This document shows positions 47,232 through 57,265 of a stretch of DNA of 64,000 nucleotides, one piece after another. Source of the DNA: Terriglobia bacterium (GTDB lineage Bacteria; Acidobacteriota; Terriglobia; Acidiferrales; UBA7541); NCBI GenBank assembly GCA_020073585.1, contig JAIQEV010000007.1:1-64000 (forward strand), read 5' to 3'. A program made the position numbers and the translations under genes. The notes below the pieces were generated by a model. It did not search any database and had not been told where the DNA came from. It worked only from the letters and a program-made list of their open reading frames with translations. Within the stretch, counting starts at the first letter, position 1; each line of letters starts with the position of its first letter.

Positions 47232-48212
47232 ATGCCGCGCGAAATGATGTACGGGGAAGCAATCGCCACGGCCATCGTGGAAGAGATGAAGCGCGATGGC
47301 GACGTCATTTTCTATGGCCAGAATCTCGGGATGACCGAGAAAGATCACATGGTCAGGTTGTTCGGCAAGAATCGCGTGCGCATCACCCCCATCTCGGAGA
47401 CGGCGGAGATGGGCATCGCCGTGGGCGCGGCCATGACCGGGCTGCGCCCGGTGGTCGAGCTGTGGATGAGCGAGTTCATGCTGGTGGCCATGGATCAGGC
47501 GCTCAACGAAGCGCCGCGGCTTCGCTACATGACCGGCGGGCAGGTGAAGGTGCCGCTCGTCTTCAAGGCGGGCTACGGGTTCGGCGCTGGGTGGGCGGGC
47601 CAGCATTCCAATTGCATCTACCACATGATGATGGGAATCCCCGGCTTGAAAGTGGCGCTGCCTTCGACGCCCGCGGACGCCAAGGGGCTCCTGACTGCCG
47701 CCATCCGCGACGACAACCCAGTCGTGTATCTGCATCACTACATGTTGACGCTGGACCGGGGCGAGGTGCCGGACGGGGATTACGTGATCCCCTTCGGCGT
47801 AGCCGACGTGAAGCGGGCCGGCAGCGATGTCACGCTCGTGGCCACGGGATGGATGGTGAAGAAGTCGCTTGCGGCTGCGGAAGTTCTGGCCAAGGAGGGC
47901 ATCAGCGTCGAAGTGATCGATCCCCGGACCATCGCGCCTCTCGACGTGCAGACCATCGTGGCGTCGGTGAAAAAGACCGGCCGGCTGGTGCTTGTGGATC
48001 AGGCCCCCCGCCACGCTTCTGTTGCGGTGATCATCGCCGGCGAGGTCGCCGAGCACGGCTTCCAATACTTGAAGGCGCCGGTCAAGATGGTGACCGCGCT
48101 GGATACCTCGGTCCCCTACAGCGAGCCGCTGGAAAAGTTCGTGCTCCCCGACGAAGACAAGATCGTTCGGGCGGTCAAAGCGGCGATGGCCAGACAGGCC
48201 GCCACGGTCTAG
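47232..48212 (+). CDS. 2-oxoacid dehydrogenase E1 beta subunit (second copy)
   Basis: DGDVIFYGQNLGMTEKDHMVRLFGKNRVRITPISETAEMGIAVGAAMTGLRPVVELWMSEF. Confidence 0.9.
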   Translation: MPREMMYGEAIATAIVEEMKRDGDVIFYGQNLGMTEKDHMVRLFGKNRVRITPISETAEMGIAVGAAMTGLRPVVELWMSEFMLVAMDQALNEAPRLRYMTGGQVKVPLVFKAGYGFGAGWAGQHSNCIYHMMMGIPGLKVALPSTPADAKGLLTAAIRDDNPVVYLHHYMLTLDRGEVPDGDYVIPFGVADVKRAGSDVTLVATGWMVKKSLAAAEVLAKEGISVEVIDPRTIAPLDVQTIVASVKKTGRLVLVDQAPRHASVAVIIAGEVAEHGFQYLKAPVKMVTALDTSVPYSEPLEKFVLPDEDKIVRAVKAAMARQAATV

Positions 48213-48303
48213 CGCCGAAAAGCGTGTCGAGAACCTCGTTGCGCCGGTCCGTCCGGAAAGCCTCCGCGGGCGGGCGGCGCGCAATCTCTTTCAGTGCGGC
48301 GCT

Positions 48304-50439
48304 TCATTTGGTTTCCGCTAGGCTCTGATTCGCCCGGAAAATCACGTAGGCGCGGATGGTTTCGGCATCTTCGCGGGATAGCTCCTTGGCGAAGGAGACC
48401 ATGCCCGCCTGCTTGAGCATCCCCCCGAGCACGATGCCGTACCACATCTCATCGTCCAGCATGCCGGAGTAGCGCAGGTCGGGCAGCACGCCTCCGCTCA
48501 CCGCGACATCCCCATGGCAGTTCGAGCAGTAGCTCTGGAATAGTTGCTCTCCCTTGTGGATGGTGGCGGGCGTGGCGGTGGAGGCCGGCGGATGCAGCAC
48601 GGGCTGCTCCATGTGCGCCGGCGGCAGGCTGGCCTTGCCGCCCAGTTTGAAGACCAGCATGCGGCCGAGGTTCGGCATCTTGCCGGACTTCAACGCGACC
48701 TCCCCGGCGATCAGCGGCAGCGCGCCTCCCCAGCCCGCCAGCACCGCCACATACTGTTCCCCTTTGACCGTGTAGGTCATGGGTCCGGCCATCACGCCCG
48801 TCTGGGCGGGCGCCGACCACAGCTTCTCGCCCGTGTCCGCGCGGTAGGCTTCGAAGTTTCCGCCCGCCGTGCCTTGGAATACGAGATTCCCGGCCGTTGT
48901 CAGGATGCCCCCGTTCCAGGCGGCAGGCCGCTCGACTTCCCAGACCTGTTTCTGGCGGACCGGGTCCCAGGCCACGAGGTGCCCCTTGACGCTCGCCAGG
49001 ATCGCCTTCTTGATGTTCGGATCCTGCGGCAGCCCGGCAGCCACGGCATCGGTAGCGGTATTGAATCCCAGGCTCTTCGGTTCAAAGTGCTCCACCGCTT
49101 TGTACTTGAAGCCGGTGTCCTGCTCCGGGATGTACACCAGACCGGTGAGCGGGCTGTAGGACATGGGCTGCCAATTGTGTGCGCCGCCCGGTCCGGGGAT
49201 GATCGGCGCGGGGTCGCTGCCCGGGTATCGTGCAATGGGCGTTTCGATGGGGCGGCCCGTTTTCATGTCCACGCCGGTGGCCCAGTTGATGTTGGTATAG
49301 GGCGTCGCGGAGATCAGTTCGCCGCTCTTGCGGTCCAGCACATAAAAAAAGCCGTTCTTCGGCGCGTGCAGGAGAACCTTGCGCACCTGCCCGCCGATGG
49401 GGATATCCGCCACGATGATCTGTTGCGAGGAGGTGTAATCCCAACTGTCGCCGGGGGACTCTTGGTAATGCCAGACGTACTCCCCGGTGTCCGGCTTGAG
49501 CGCCACGATTGAAGCCAGAAACAGATTGTCGCCGCCTTGCGGGCTGCGCACTCTCCGATCCCACGGGCTGCCATTGCCGACCCCGATGTACAGCAGATCC
49601 AGGTCGGGGTCGTAGACGATGGAATCCCAGACGGTGCCTCCGCCGCCGTACTTCCACCACTCGCCGCTCCAGGTCTTCGCCGCTTTTTCCAGGATGGAGC
49701 TTTCGAACGGCTTGGAAGGATCGCCCGGCACGGTGTAGAAGCGCCACACCAGCTTGCCGGTCTCCGCGTCGTAGGCGGAAACGTAGCCGCGCACGCCCAT
49801 CTCCGCGCCGCCGTTGCCGATCAGCACCTTGCCTTTGACCACCCGCGGCGCGCCGGTGATGGTGTAGCGGAACTTGCGGTCGATCGTGAGCGTCTCCCAC
49901 ACCGGCTTGCCCGTGGCGGCGTCCAGCGCCACCAGCCGGCCGTCCAGCGTGCCCACGAAGACCTTGCCGTCCCAGATGGCCACGCCGCGATTCACCACGT
50001 CGCAGCAGGCGTTGATGGCCCACTCCGGGGGCACCTTCGGATCGTAAGCCCACAGCCGCTTGCCGCTCGCGGCCTCCAGCGCCACCACCTTGCTCCAGGC
50101 AGTCGTGAAGTACATCACGCCGTCGACTACCAGTGGCGTGGCCTCCTGCCCGCGTCGCGTATCCAGATCGTAGTACCACGCCAGCCCCAGCCCGCCGATG
50201 TTCCGGTCGTTGATCTGCTTCAGCGGGCTGAAGCGCTGCTCGCTGTAGGTCCGCCCATGGCTCATCCAGTTTCCCGGCTCCTGGTCGGCGTTGCGGATGC
50301 GCGCACCGTTCACGCCGGCGCGCTGCGCGGTTGCCCCGGGCTTGGCGCCGTCCGCGTGGTGCAGCCCGGGCGCGGCATAGCCGGCGCCTACCGCCAAAGC
50401 GAGCGCAATCGCGACCATGGAAAGTTTTCTCTGAGACAT
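48304..50439 (-). CDS. PQQ-dependent alcohol dehydrogenase with C-terminal cytochrome c domain (quinohaemoprotein)
   Basis: W-motif propeller repeats; vicinal CC ([13 protein letters not shown]); [10 protein letters not shown]-terminal [21 protein letters not shown]. Confidence 0.9.
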   Translation of the reverse strand: MSQRKLSMVAIALALAVGAGYAAPGLHHADGAKPGATAQRAGVNGARIRNADQEPGNWMSHGRTYSEQRFSPLKQINDRNIGGLGLAWYYDLDTRRGQEATPLVVDGVMYFTTAWSKVVALEAASGKRLWAYDPKVPPEWAINACCDVVNRGVAIWDGKVFVGTLDGRLVALDAATGKPVWETLTIDRKFRYTITGAPRVVKGKVLIGNGGAEMGVRGYVSAYDAETGKLVWRFYTVPGDPSKPFESSILEKAAKTWSGEWWKYGGGGTVWDSIVYDPDLDLLYIGVGNGSPWDRRVRSPQGGDNLFLASIVALKPDTGEYVWHYQESPGDSWDYTSSQQIIVADIPIGGQVRKVLLHAPKNGFFYVLDRKSGELISATPYTNINWATGVDMKTGRPIETPIARYPGSDPAPIIPGPGGAHNWQPMSYSPLTGLVYIPEQDTGFKYKAVEHFEPKSLGFNTATDAVAAGLPQDPNIKKAILASVKGHLVAWDPVRQKQVWEVERPAAWNGGILTTAGNLVFQGTAGGNFEAYRADTGEKLWSAPAQTGVMAGPMTYTVKGEQYVAVLAGWGGALPLIAGEVALKSGKMPNLGRMLVFKLGGKASLPPAHMEQPVLHPPASTATPATIHKGEQLFQSYCSNCHGDVAVSGGVLPDLRYSGMLDDEMWYGIVLGGMLKQAGMVSFAKELSREDAETIRAYVIFRANQSLAETK

Positions 50440-50556
50440 GTGTTCTCCTGACCGCCAGGGTTGCGTGAAGTGTTCCTGGAGACGTGTGCGCGGCCCTCCA
50501 GAACAGCCGGTTCGCGGCGTGGACCGCTTCGCGGTCACGCATACAAGCGACGAGTT

Positions 50557-50585
50557 TCCATATCGCCTTGTGTGCGCAATGTCAA
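50557..50585 (-). promoter_or_regulatory. Candidate promoter for the PQQ dehydrogenase (TTGACA-N17-TATGGA)
   Basis: Complement of 50580-50585 is TTGACA; complement of 50557-50562 is TATGGA. Confidence 0.4.
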
Positions 50586-50784
50586 GCGCTGCTGCTTTGC
50601 CTTGAAAAGCAGCGGCGGCAATTTTCGGGGTTGCGCACAGAAACGAGCCACAAAATTCCGGGATCTGTCCCTCGCGCCAGCGCGGGCCAGTCGAATTGGG
50701 CGCTGGCATCCAGATCCCGGAAAGCCTTCCGTCGGTCATTCCGGGGAAAGACGGGCGCTGGAGGGACAAACCAAAAATCCGGCG

Positions 50785-50808
50785 ATATTCGCACAACCGC
50801 CCGAATAT
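50785..50808. promoter_or_regulatory. Inverted repeat ATATTCG-N10-CGAATAT upstream of the -35 (TTGACA 50813) of the TonB receptor promoter
   Basis: 7-bp perfect arms directly upstream of TTGACA-N16/17-(G)ATATGA. Confidence 0.5.
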
Positions 50809-50926
50809 TGGCTTGACAAGGAACTCCTGCAGAAGATATGACCAACATCACATTTTAGTGAAACTTCAGGTGCAATGCGTCTTTAAGACTGGGGAGCGCG
50901 ATTGCGCGCTAATAAGGAGTCATAAA

Positions 50927-53900
50927 ATGAGGGTACGTGGGAGCTTGCTGGTCTTTCTGGCGGTCCTGATTTTGTTTGCGGGTTTGCCTGTGGCCTCCGC
51001 GCAAGTCAGCGGTAGCGGAGCCCAGTTGAACGGCATCGTGCGCGACGAAAGCGGCGGCTCTGTGGCCAAGGCGGCCATCACCCTGCGCGAAGTAGATACC
51101 AATCGCACTTATACCTCGGTCTCCATCGACAATGGCACGTACGTGATTCCTAATATCGCGCCGGGCCGCTACGAGCTGACAGTGGACGCCGCGGGCTTCT
51201 CCAAGTCCACGCATACCGGCATCGTCCTCAGCGTCGGCCAGGTGGCCACGATTGACATCGACCTGAAAGTCGCTACCGTCGGCCAGAAAGTCGAAGTGAC
51301 CACGGAGACCCCGGCCGTCGAGCCCAGCCGCACCGAAGTCAGCCAGGTCATCGACTCCAAGCAGATCGGCTCGCTGCCCATCAGCGGCCGCCTGTTCACC
51401 GACTTTGCCCTCTTGACCCCCGGCGTGACCACCGGGCGCACCAGCCTGCAGTCCACCATCACCGAAGCGGAAGTCACGCGCATCTCCTTTGGCGGCATGC
51501 GCGACTTGAGCAACATGGTCACTGTGGATGGCGCGGACACTGTTAACTCCGCCACCGGCTCCCAGCGCGCCACGCCTTCGCAGGAAGCGGTCAGTGAATT
51601 CCGCGTGGTCAATAACGGCTTCAGCGCGGAGCAGGGCCGCGCCATGGGCGGCATCGTCAACATCATCACCAAGTCCGGCACCAACGACCTGCACGGCTCG
51701 CTCTACGACTACCTGGAAAATGACGCCATGAACGCGCGCGCCATGTTGCAGCCCGCTCCTCTGCCGAACACCCTGCGGCAGAACCAGTTTGGCGGCACCC
51801 TCGGCGGGCCCATCAAGAAGGACAAGACCTTCTTCTTCATGAACTATGAAGGCCAGCGCCGCGCGGAAGCTCCGGTTCAGTCTCCGGTATTGATGGCCAA
51901 CTTGGCGTTGATCAACGCGGCCAAGGCGGAACTGTTCGGCGGTGCGCCGGGCCAATTCAACGAGAACACCGGCGCCTTGAAGACACAGGATACCGATAAG
52001 GGGTTCGTCAAGCTCGACCACGAAATCAGCAAGAACAATCGCATGGCGCTGCGCTACAACATCGAGGATGGCCGCAGCCTCAACGTGTTGATGGGCGATA
52101 CCCTGGACGGCGGCGGCATTGGCGCGCCCAGCAGCGCCCACAACAACTTCTTGCGCGATCAGTCCCTGGTCGGCATCGTCTCTTCGCAGCTCACGCCCTC
52201 TCTGATAAATACCGCCCTCGCTCAGTACGCGCGGCGCCACTCCACCTTCCCCGGCGTCACCGGCCAGCCCAATCTGGACATACCGAACTCGCTCCTCATG
52301 GGCCACAACTTCGGCGTTTTCGATGCCACCTATGAGAGCCGCGCGCAGTTTGCGGACTCCGTCTCCTGGGTCAAGGGCTCGCACCTGGCCAAGTTCGGCG
52401 TGGACTACAACCACGTCAACGATCACATCATCTGGCCCGGCTTTTCGCCCATGCGCATTGTTCTGCCTAGCATCAACTGTCTGGTGATCTTCGCCAACTA
52501 CGTCTCCGGGGGCAGCTTGGCACAGTCGCCAAACCCCGGCGATACCTGTCCGCTCCCCCCGGTCATGAATGGCGTGCCGGTCGTCTTCTGGCCCTCTCCG
52601 CTCGGAACGGGAGACACCTCGGTCGTGGATGGCACTGCTGCGACTGCTCCGCCATTTCCGCTGCCTCTGAATTGGGGCAACGCCTATCTGCCCAATGAAA
52701 CTCCGAATTACTTCTCGGACATGACCCACGGCTATTTGGGGACTTTCGCGCAGGATCAGTGGCGCGTCACTCCCAAGTTCACTCTGAATTACGGAATGCG
52801 CTGGGATTTCGAGCCGGGCATCAGCGATGTAGTGAACCACTACTACAAGGCCTTTCAGCCCAGGGTCGGCCTCGCTTATTCTCCGGACAAGCACACCGTC
52901 ATTCGCGCCGGTTTCGGTCTCTTCTTCGACCGTTACAACAAGTCATTCTTCTTTGTCACCCGGCCGCAGCGCCCCACAACCTTCGTCTGTGCGGTGAGCA
53001 CTCCGAACTGTACCGGAGCCACCTATGCGCTGCCGGGCATTCGTCAGGGAGGTCCCAACGCTACGTACGCCCTGAACCAGATGGCTTTTGTTCCAGGTGT
53101 GGGCTGGGATCCCGCAGCTACGGCCAAGCAGTTGCTCACGACCGGTACTTATCTGCCCGTTCAGTTGGTCACCGACATCACGAGGTTACCGATCCCCGAG
53201 TTCTCCACCGTGGGTGACGGAACCGTCGAAACCAACAGCAAGATGCCTTACTCCGAGCAGGGCAGTCTGGAAATTGACCGCGAGCTCGGCCATGGGTTGG
53301 TGGTCAACGTCGGCTATCTCTTCGTCTCCGCGCACCACCAGGTCCGCGCCGAGAATCTAAACGTCTGCCCGGTTAACACCACCGGCGGGGTCAGCCCCAG
53401 TATGACCACCGGATGGTATCAGTGCGGATCGAATGCATTTGGGAATTACTCCGCAGCGCCTCCGGATTTCCCCAGCGGTAAGAGCTATTTCCAGAGCGTT
53501 CTTATGCCGGTCGGCCTGCTCTATTACACCGACAACAGTGGCAATAGCGTTTACCACGGCGTGACGTTCTCCGTGACCGAGAAGGCGGGGCAGTATTTCC
53601 GCCTCAACGCCAACTACACCTTCTCCAAGACCCTGGATGACGGCACGTTTACCACGTTCGTCAGCACCCCTGAGGATTACTACAGGAGATATCTCGAGCG
53701 CGCCAACTCCAACCAGGACGTGCGGCACCGCTTTGTGGCCAACTTCACCGCCACCGGTCCGCAAAAGACCTTCCTGCGCAATACCGAGCTGAGCGGCATC
53801 GTTACCCTTCAGGGCGCGCGTCCTTTCACCATGTTTGTGGGGCATGACGCCAATAACGACACCAACCCGGTCACCGATCGCGTCGGTCTCACCGCTCGCA

Positions 53901-54244
53901 ACGCCTACTGGGGCGACAAGTTCCGGACCGTGGATCTCCGCCTCTCGCAGCATTTCAAGTTCCGCGAGAAGCAGAGGATTGACGTGGCCTTGGATGCCTT
54001 CGACGTGTTCAACCGGCCCAACGTGAACGAGGTCACTTCCGTTTACGGCACGTACGACTTCTGCGGCGGAAAGGTGCCGGTCAGTTATAAGGACGCCACC
54101 TCGCTGCAGATTCAGACGAACCCCGGGTCGTTCTTTGGCTCATGCCCATTGGTCGGGCCTCCGGTCCCAAATCCGAGTTTCGGCTCGGCGCGGACCATGT
54201 TCAACCCCCGGCAGCTCCAGATCTCGCTCAAGTACTCCTTCTAG
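50927..54244 (+). CDS. TonB-dependent receptor with N-terminal carboxypeptidase-regulatory domain (Oar-like)
   Basis: 1105 aa; signal peptide, AQLNGIVRDESGGSVAKAAITLREVDTNRTYTS, plug VDGADTVNSATGSQRATPSQEAVSEFRVVNNGFSAEQGRAMGGIVNIITKSGTN, C-terminal LQISLKYSF. Confidence 0.92.
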   Translation: MRVRGSLLVFLAVLILFAGLPVASAQVSGSGAQLNGIVRDESGGSVAKAAITLREVDTNRTYTSVSIDNGTYVIPNIAPGRYELTVDAAGFSKSTHTGIVLSVGQVATIDIDLKVATVGQKVEVTTETPAVEPSRTEVSQVIDSKQIGSLPISGRLFTDFALLTPGVTTGRTSLQSTITEAEVTRISFGGMRDLSNMVTVDGADTVNSATGSQRATPSQEAVSEFRVVNNGFSAEQGRAMGGIVNIITKSGTNDLHGSLYDYLENDAMNARAMLQPAPLPNTLRQNQFGGTLGGPIKKDKTFFFMNYEGQRRAEAPVQSPVLMANLALINAAKAELFGGAPGQFNENTGALKTQDTDKGFVKLDHEISKNNRMALRYNIEDGRSLNVLMGDTLDGGGIGAPSSAHNNFLRDQSLVGIVSSQLTPSLINTALAQYARRHSTFPGVTGQPNLDIPNSLLMGHNFGVFDATYESRAQFADSVSWVKGSHLAKFGVDYNHVNDHIIWPGFSPMRIVLPSINCLVIFANYVSGGSLAQSPNPGDTCPLPPVMNGVPVVFWPSPLGTGDTSVVDGTAATAPPFPLPLNWGNAYLPNETPNYFSDMTHGYLGTFAQDQWRVTPKFTLNYGMRWDFEPGISDVVNHYYKAFQPRVGLAYSPDKHTVIRAGFGLFFDRYNKSFFFVTRPQRPTTFVCAVSTPNCTGATYALPGIRQGGPNATYALNQMAFVPGVGWDPAATAKQLLTTGTYLPVQLVTDITRLPIPEFSTVGDGTVETNSKMPYSEQGSLEIDRELGHGLVVNVGYLFVSAHHQVRAENLNVCPVNTTGGVSPSMTTGWYQCGSNAFGNYSAAPPDFPSGKSYFQSVLMPVGLLYYTDNSGNSVYHGVTFSVTEKAGQYFRLNANYTFSKTLDDGTFTTFVSTPEDYYRRYLERANSNQDVRHRFVANFTATGPQKTFLRNTELSGIVTLQGARPFTMFVGHDANNDTNPVTDRVGLTARNAYWGDKFRTVDLRLSQHFKFREKQRIDVALDAFDVFNRPNVNEVTSVYGTYDFCGGKVPVSYKDATSLQIQTNPGSFFGSCPLVGPPVPNPSFGSARTMFNPRQLQISLKYSF

Positions 54245-54249
54245 CTCTT

Positions 54250-54300
54250 CGTCCGCGGGGCGGCGCCGAGGCAGGATTCTCGGTTCCGCCCTGCCGGACG
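54250..54300. terminator. Three-tier hairpin just after the TonB receptor (terminator-like, no U-tract)
   Basis: CGTCCG/CGGACG, GGGCGG/CCGCCC, CCGAG/CTCGG nested around an 8-nt loop. Confidence 0.5.
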
Positions 54301-54447
54301 TAACTTGAAAAAGAGCACCTGCGGGGCTGTAGATACTGTCAGTGAGTTTTTTTCAGGCTTCAAAGCAGGCGGGCCCATAGCTGCTCCTGGGCTGCGAATT
54401 CTAGCTCCGCGTAATTTGGCAGCGCACGATACTCAGGGGAAGCTCGT

Positions 54448-55173
54448 ATGGCGGTTTTCGTCTTAGTGCACGGGGCCTGGCATGACGGATCGGCTTGGGA
54501 CGCGGTCGTTCGGCAGTTGGAAAGCAAGGGCCACAAGGCCTTCGCTCCTACCGCGGCGGGTCACGGCCATGGCGTTCCCAAGAATGTCACCCACGCCGAT
54601 TGCACGCGCTCGCTGGTGGAGTTCATCACCGCAAATTCGCTCTCCGAAATCATCCTCGTGGGCCACAGCTTTGGCGGCACGCTCATTTCCAAGGTGGCCG
54701 AAGCCATTCCCGGGCGCATCCGCCGTCTCGTCTTTCAGAATGCCTTTGTCCTTCGCGATGGCGTGAGCCTTTTGGATGAAGTGCCCCCGGAAACGGCTGC
54801 GGGATTCGCGCAGTTGGCCGGGCATTCCCCGGACAACACGGTCATGCTGCCGTTCCCGGTCTGGCGCGACACCTTCATCAATGACGCCGATCTGGAAACC
54901 GCGAAGCTCGCTTACGAAAAACTTTCTCCCGGTCCTTTTCAGCCTTTCGCCGACAAGCTCGACCTGAAGAAGTTCTACTCCCTGCAGATTCCCAGGAGTT
55001 TCATCAATTGCACGGAGGACATCGCACTTCCTCCCGGTGAATACGGCTGGCATCCGCGGATGTCCGCCCGCCTGGGCCTGTACCGCCTGGTGCAAATGGC
55101 CGGAAGCCACGAAGTGCTGTTCACGAATCCGCGGGGCCTGGCGGAGAAAATTCTGGAGGCTGGAAGGGATTAG
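54448..55173 (+). CDS. Alpha/beta hydrolase (salicylate esterase/MES-like fold)
   Basis: MAVFVLVHGAWHDGSAWDAVVRQLESKGHKAFAPTAAGHG; ILVGHSFGGTLISKVAEAIPGRIRRLVFQNAFV. Confidence 0.88.
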   Translation: MAVFVLVHGAWHDGSAWDAVVRQLESKGHKAFAPTAAGHGHGVPKNVTHADCTRSLVEFITANSLSEIILVGHSFGGTLISKVAEAIPGRIRRLVFQNAFVLRDGVSLLDEVPPETAAGFAQLAGHSPDNTVMLPFPVWRDTFINDADLETAKLAYEKLSPGPFQPFADKLDLKKFYSLQIPRSFINCTEDIALPPGEYGWHPRMSARLGLYRLVQMAGSHEVLFTNPRGLAEKILEAGRD

Positions 55174-55225
55174 CCGGAAGGCCCCGCTTCGGACGCGGTG
55201 CGGAAGCGCCTGGGGCACGGTGCAC

Positions 55226-56557
55226 ATGAGAACAGACGAATATTTCGATCTGGAAATCGAAACCATGACCCCTGCAACGTTGAGGTTGCTGCAGGAGATC
55301 AAGCTCGCCAAGCAACTCGACTATCTGTATGCCCGGTCGCCCTTCTACCGCGATAAATTCGCCGCTGCTTGGATTCGCCGCGAAGATTTTCGAACCCTCG
55401 GGGATCTGGCGCGCTTTCCTTTTACCACCAAGGAGGAGTTGCGCGAAAGCCAGGCCGCCTGCCCGCCCCTGGGGAGCCACATGGCCGCGGACATGGCGGA
55501 TGTCATCCGCCTGCACGCCTCCACGGGTACCACGGGACGCCCCAGCTTCGTCGGCGTCACCCGCCGGGATGCCCAGGTCTGGACGCACGTCACCGCCCGC
55601 TCGTTTTACGCCCAGGGCATCCGGCCTTCCGACATCGTCATTCACGCTGCGGGCCTGACCATGTTCGCCGGCGGCTTGCCCTCCAAGGACGCCATGGAGA
55701 TGATCGGCGCGGCCTTCGTTCCCGTGGGCACCGGCGCCTCCGAAAAAGTCGTGCTATTCGCGAAAGCCCTGCGCGCCAATGCCATTCATTGCACGCCCTC
55801 CTACGCCATCTACCTCGCCGATTACGTGCGCCGCGAGGCCAAGATGGATCCGCGGGAGCTGGCCATTGCCAAGCTGGTCTGCGGCGCGGAACCCGGCGCC
55901 GGCATCCCTTCGGTCCGCGCCAAGATGACCGAGGAATGGGGCGCGCGCGTGACCGAAGGCCTGGGGAACGCCGATATGGCCCCCATCATCTTCGCCGAAT
56001 GCCGCGAGCAATCCGGCATGCACTACAACGGGTACGAGTACGTGTACATCGAGATCATCGACCCCGAGAGCGGGGAAGTGCTGCCCATCGAAACCGGGGT
56101 TTCCGGGGAGCTTGTCTACACCAGCCTGGATCGCGAATGCGTTCCCCTGCTGAGGTTCCGCACCCGGGACCGCGTTTCCATTCTGGCGACCTCCTGCAAG
56201 TGCGGACGAACCGGATTTAAGATGCGCTGCATCGGCCGCACCGACGATATGCTCATCGTTCTGGGCGTCAATATCTTCCCCTCGGCGGTGCGTGATGTCG
56301 TCTCCAGCTTCTACCCGCAGACCACCGGAGAAGTGCAGATCCTTCTGGATGAGCCTGGGCCGGGCGTGAAGCCGCCGTTAGAGGTGGCGGCGGAATACGG
56401 CAGCGGCACGCAGGACCTGCCGGCGCTGCGGAAGAAAATCGAGGAAAAGATCAAGGCCGTGCTCTCCGTTTCCGCGGCCGTGCAGCTTGTGCCCCCGGGG
56501 ACGCTGCCCCGTTTTGAGATGAAAGGCCAGTTGATCAAGAAGCTCTACGAGAAGTAA
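55226..56557 (+). CDS. Phenylacetate-CoA ligase family (PaaK-like) AMP-forming ligase
   Basis: ARSPFYRDKF; FPFTTKEELRES; RLHASTGTTGRPSFVGVT; RTRDRVSIL; GRTDDMLIVLGVNIFPSAVRDVV. Confidence 0.9.
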   Translation: MRTDEYFDLEIETMTPATLRLLQEIKLAKQLDYLYARSPFYRDKFAAAWIRREDFRTLGDLARFPFTTKEELRESQAACPPLGSHMAADMADVIRLHASTGTTGRPSFVGVTRRDAQVWTHVTARSFYAQGIRPSDIVIHAAGLTMFAGGLPSKDAMEMIGAAFVPVGTGASEKVVLFAKALRANAIHCTPSYAIYLADYVRREAKMDPRELAIAKLVCGAEPGAGIPSVRAKMTEEWGARVTEGLGNADMAPIIFAECREQSGMHYNGYEYVYIEIIDPESGEVLPIETGVSGELVYTSLDRECVPLLRFRTRDRVSILATSCKCGRTGFKMRCIGRTDDMLIVLGVNIFPSAVRDVVSSFYPQTTGEVQILLDEPGPGVKPPLEVAAEYGSGTQDLPALRKKIEEKIKAVLSVSAAVQLVPPGTLPRFEMKGQLIKKLYEK

Positions 56558-56577
56558 GAGAGAAGTCGAGGCCATCC

Positions 56578-57258
56578 ATGGCAATGCTGATAGCCAAGCC
56601 GCAGCCGCTCAAGATCGATCTCCGGAAGGCGGCCGTCGTCGTCGTGGACATGCAGAATGCCTTCGCCGCCAAGGGCGGCATGCTGGATATCGCCGGCGTG
56701 GATATTTCCGGTGCCGCCCAAGTGGTGCGCACGATTCGCGGTATGCTGGATGCCGCGCGCCGCGCGGGCCTTCCCGTGGTGCACCTGCAAATGGGGTACA
56801 AGCCCGATCTCAGCAACAGCGGCGGGCCGGCTTCCCCCAATTGGCACAAGGAACTGGCCATGCATCTCATGACCTGCAGGCCGGAGCTGAAAGGCAAGCT
56901 GCTGACCGAAGGAACCTGGGACTTTGCCATTGTGGAAGAACTCCAGCCGCAGCCGGAAGATCTCGTGGTGGTGAAGACGCGTTACAGCGGGTTCCAGGGC
57001 ACGACCCTGGATTCCCAGTTGCGCATGCGCGGCATCCAGTATCTGTTCATCACCGGCATCGCCACCAACGTCTGCGTGGAATCCACCCTGCGCCATGCCT
57101 ATTTCCTGGACTACTGGCCGATCCTGATCGCCGACGGCGCCATGCAGGCGGGGCCGCCGGCCCTTCAGGACGCCACGGTTTTCAACGTCGAGAATTTTTT
57201 CGGTTGGACGATGCAGTCGCAAAACTTTCTGGCGGCAGTCAAATCATTGAACTCCTGA
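56578..57258 (+). CDS. Isochorismatase-family cysteine hydrolase, RutB-like
   Basis: VVVVDMQNAFAAKGG (Asp), VVVKTRYSGFQGTTLDSQLRMRGIQYLFITGIATNVCVESTLRHAYFLDYWPILI (Lys, Cys). Confidence 0.88.
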   Translation: MAMLIAKPQPLKIDLRKAAVVVVDMQNAFAAKGGMLDIAGVDISGAAQVVRTIRGMLDAARRAGLPVVHLQMGYKPDLSNSGGPASPNWHKELAMHLMTCRPELKGKLLTEGTWDFAIVEELQPQPEDLVVVKTRYSGFQGTTLDSQLRMRGIQYLFITGIATNVCVESTLRHAYFLDYWPILIADGAMQAGPPALQDATVFNVENFFGWTMQSQNFLAAVKSLNS

Positions 57259-57265
57259 GGGCCCT

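Noticed and set aside
50517-50540. GCGTGGACCGC-TTC-GCGGTCACGC hairpin in the PQQ dehydrogenase leader
   Set aside because: Short stem with bulge; not enough evidence for a riboswitch or attenuator.
50909-52894. 661-aa minus-strand ORF
   Set aside because: Antisense to the TonB receptor; no recognisable motif, typical high-GC shadow frame.
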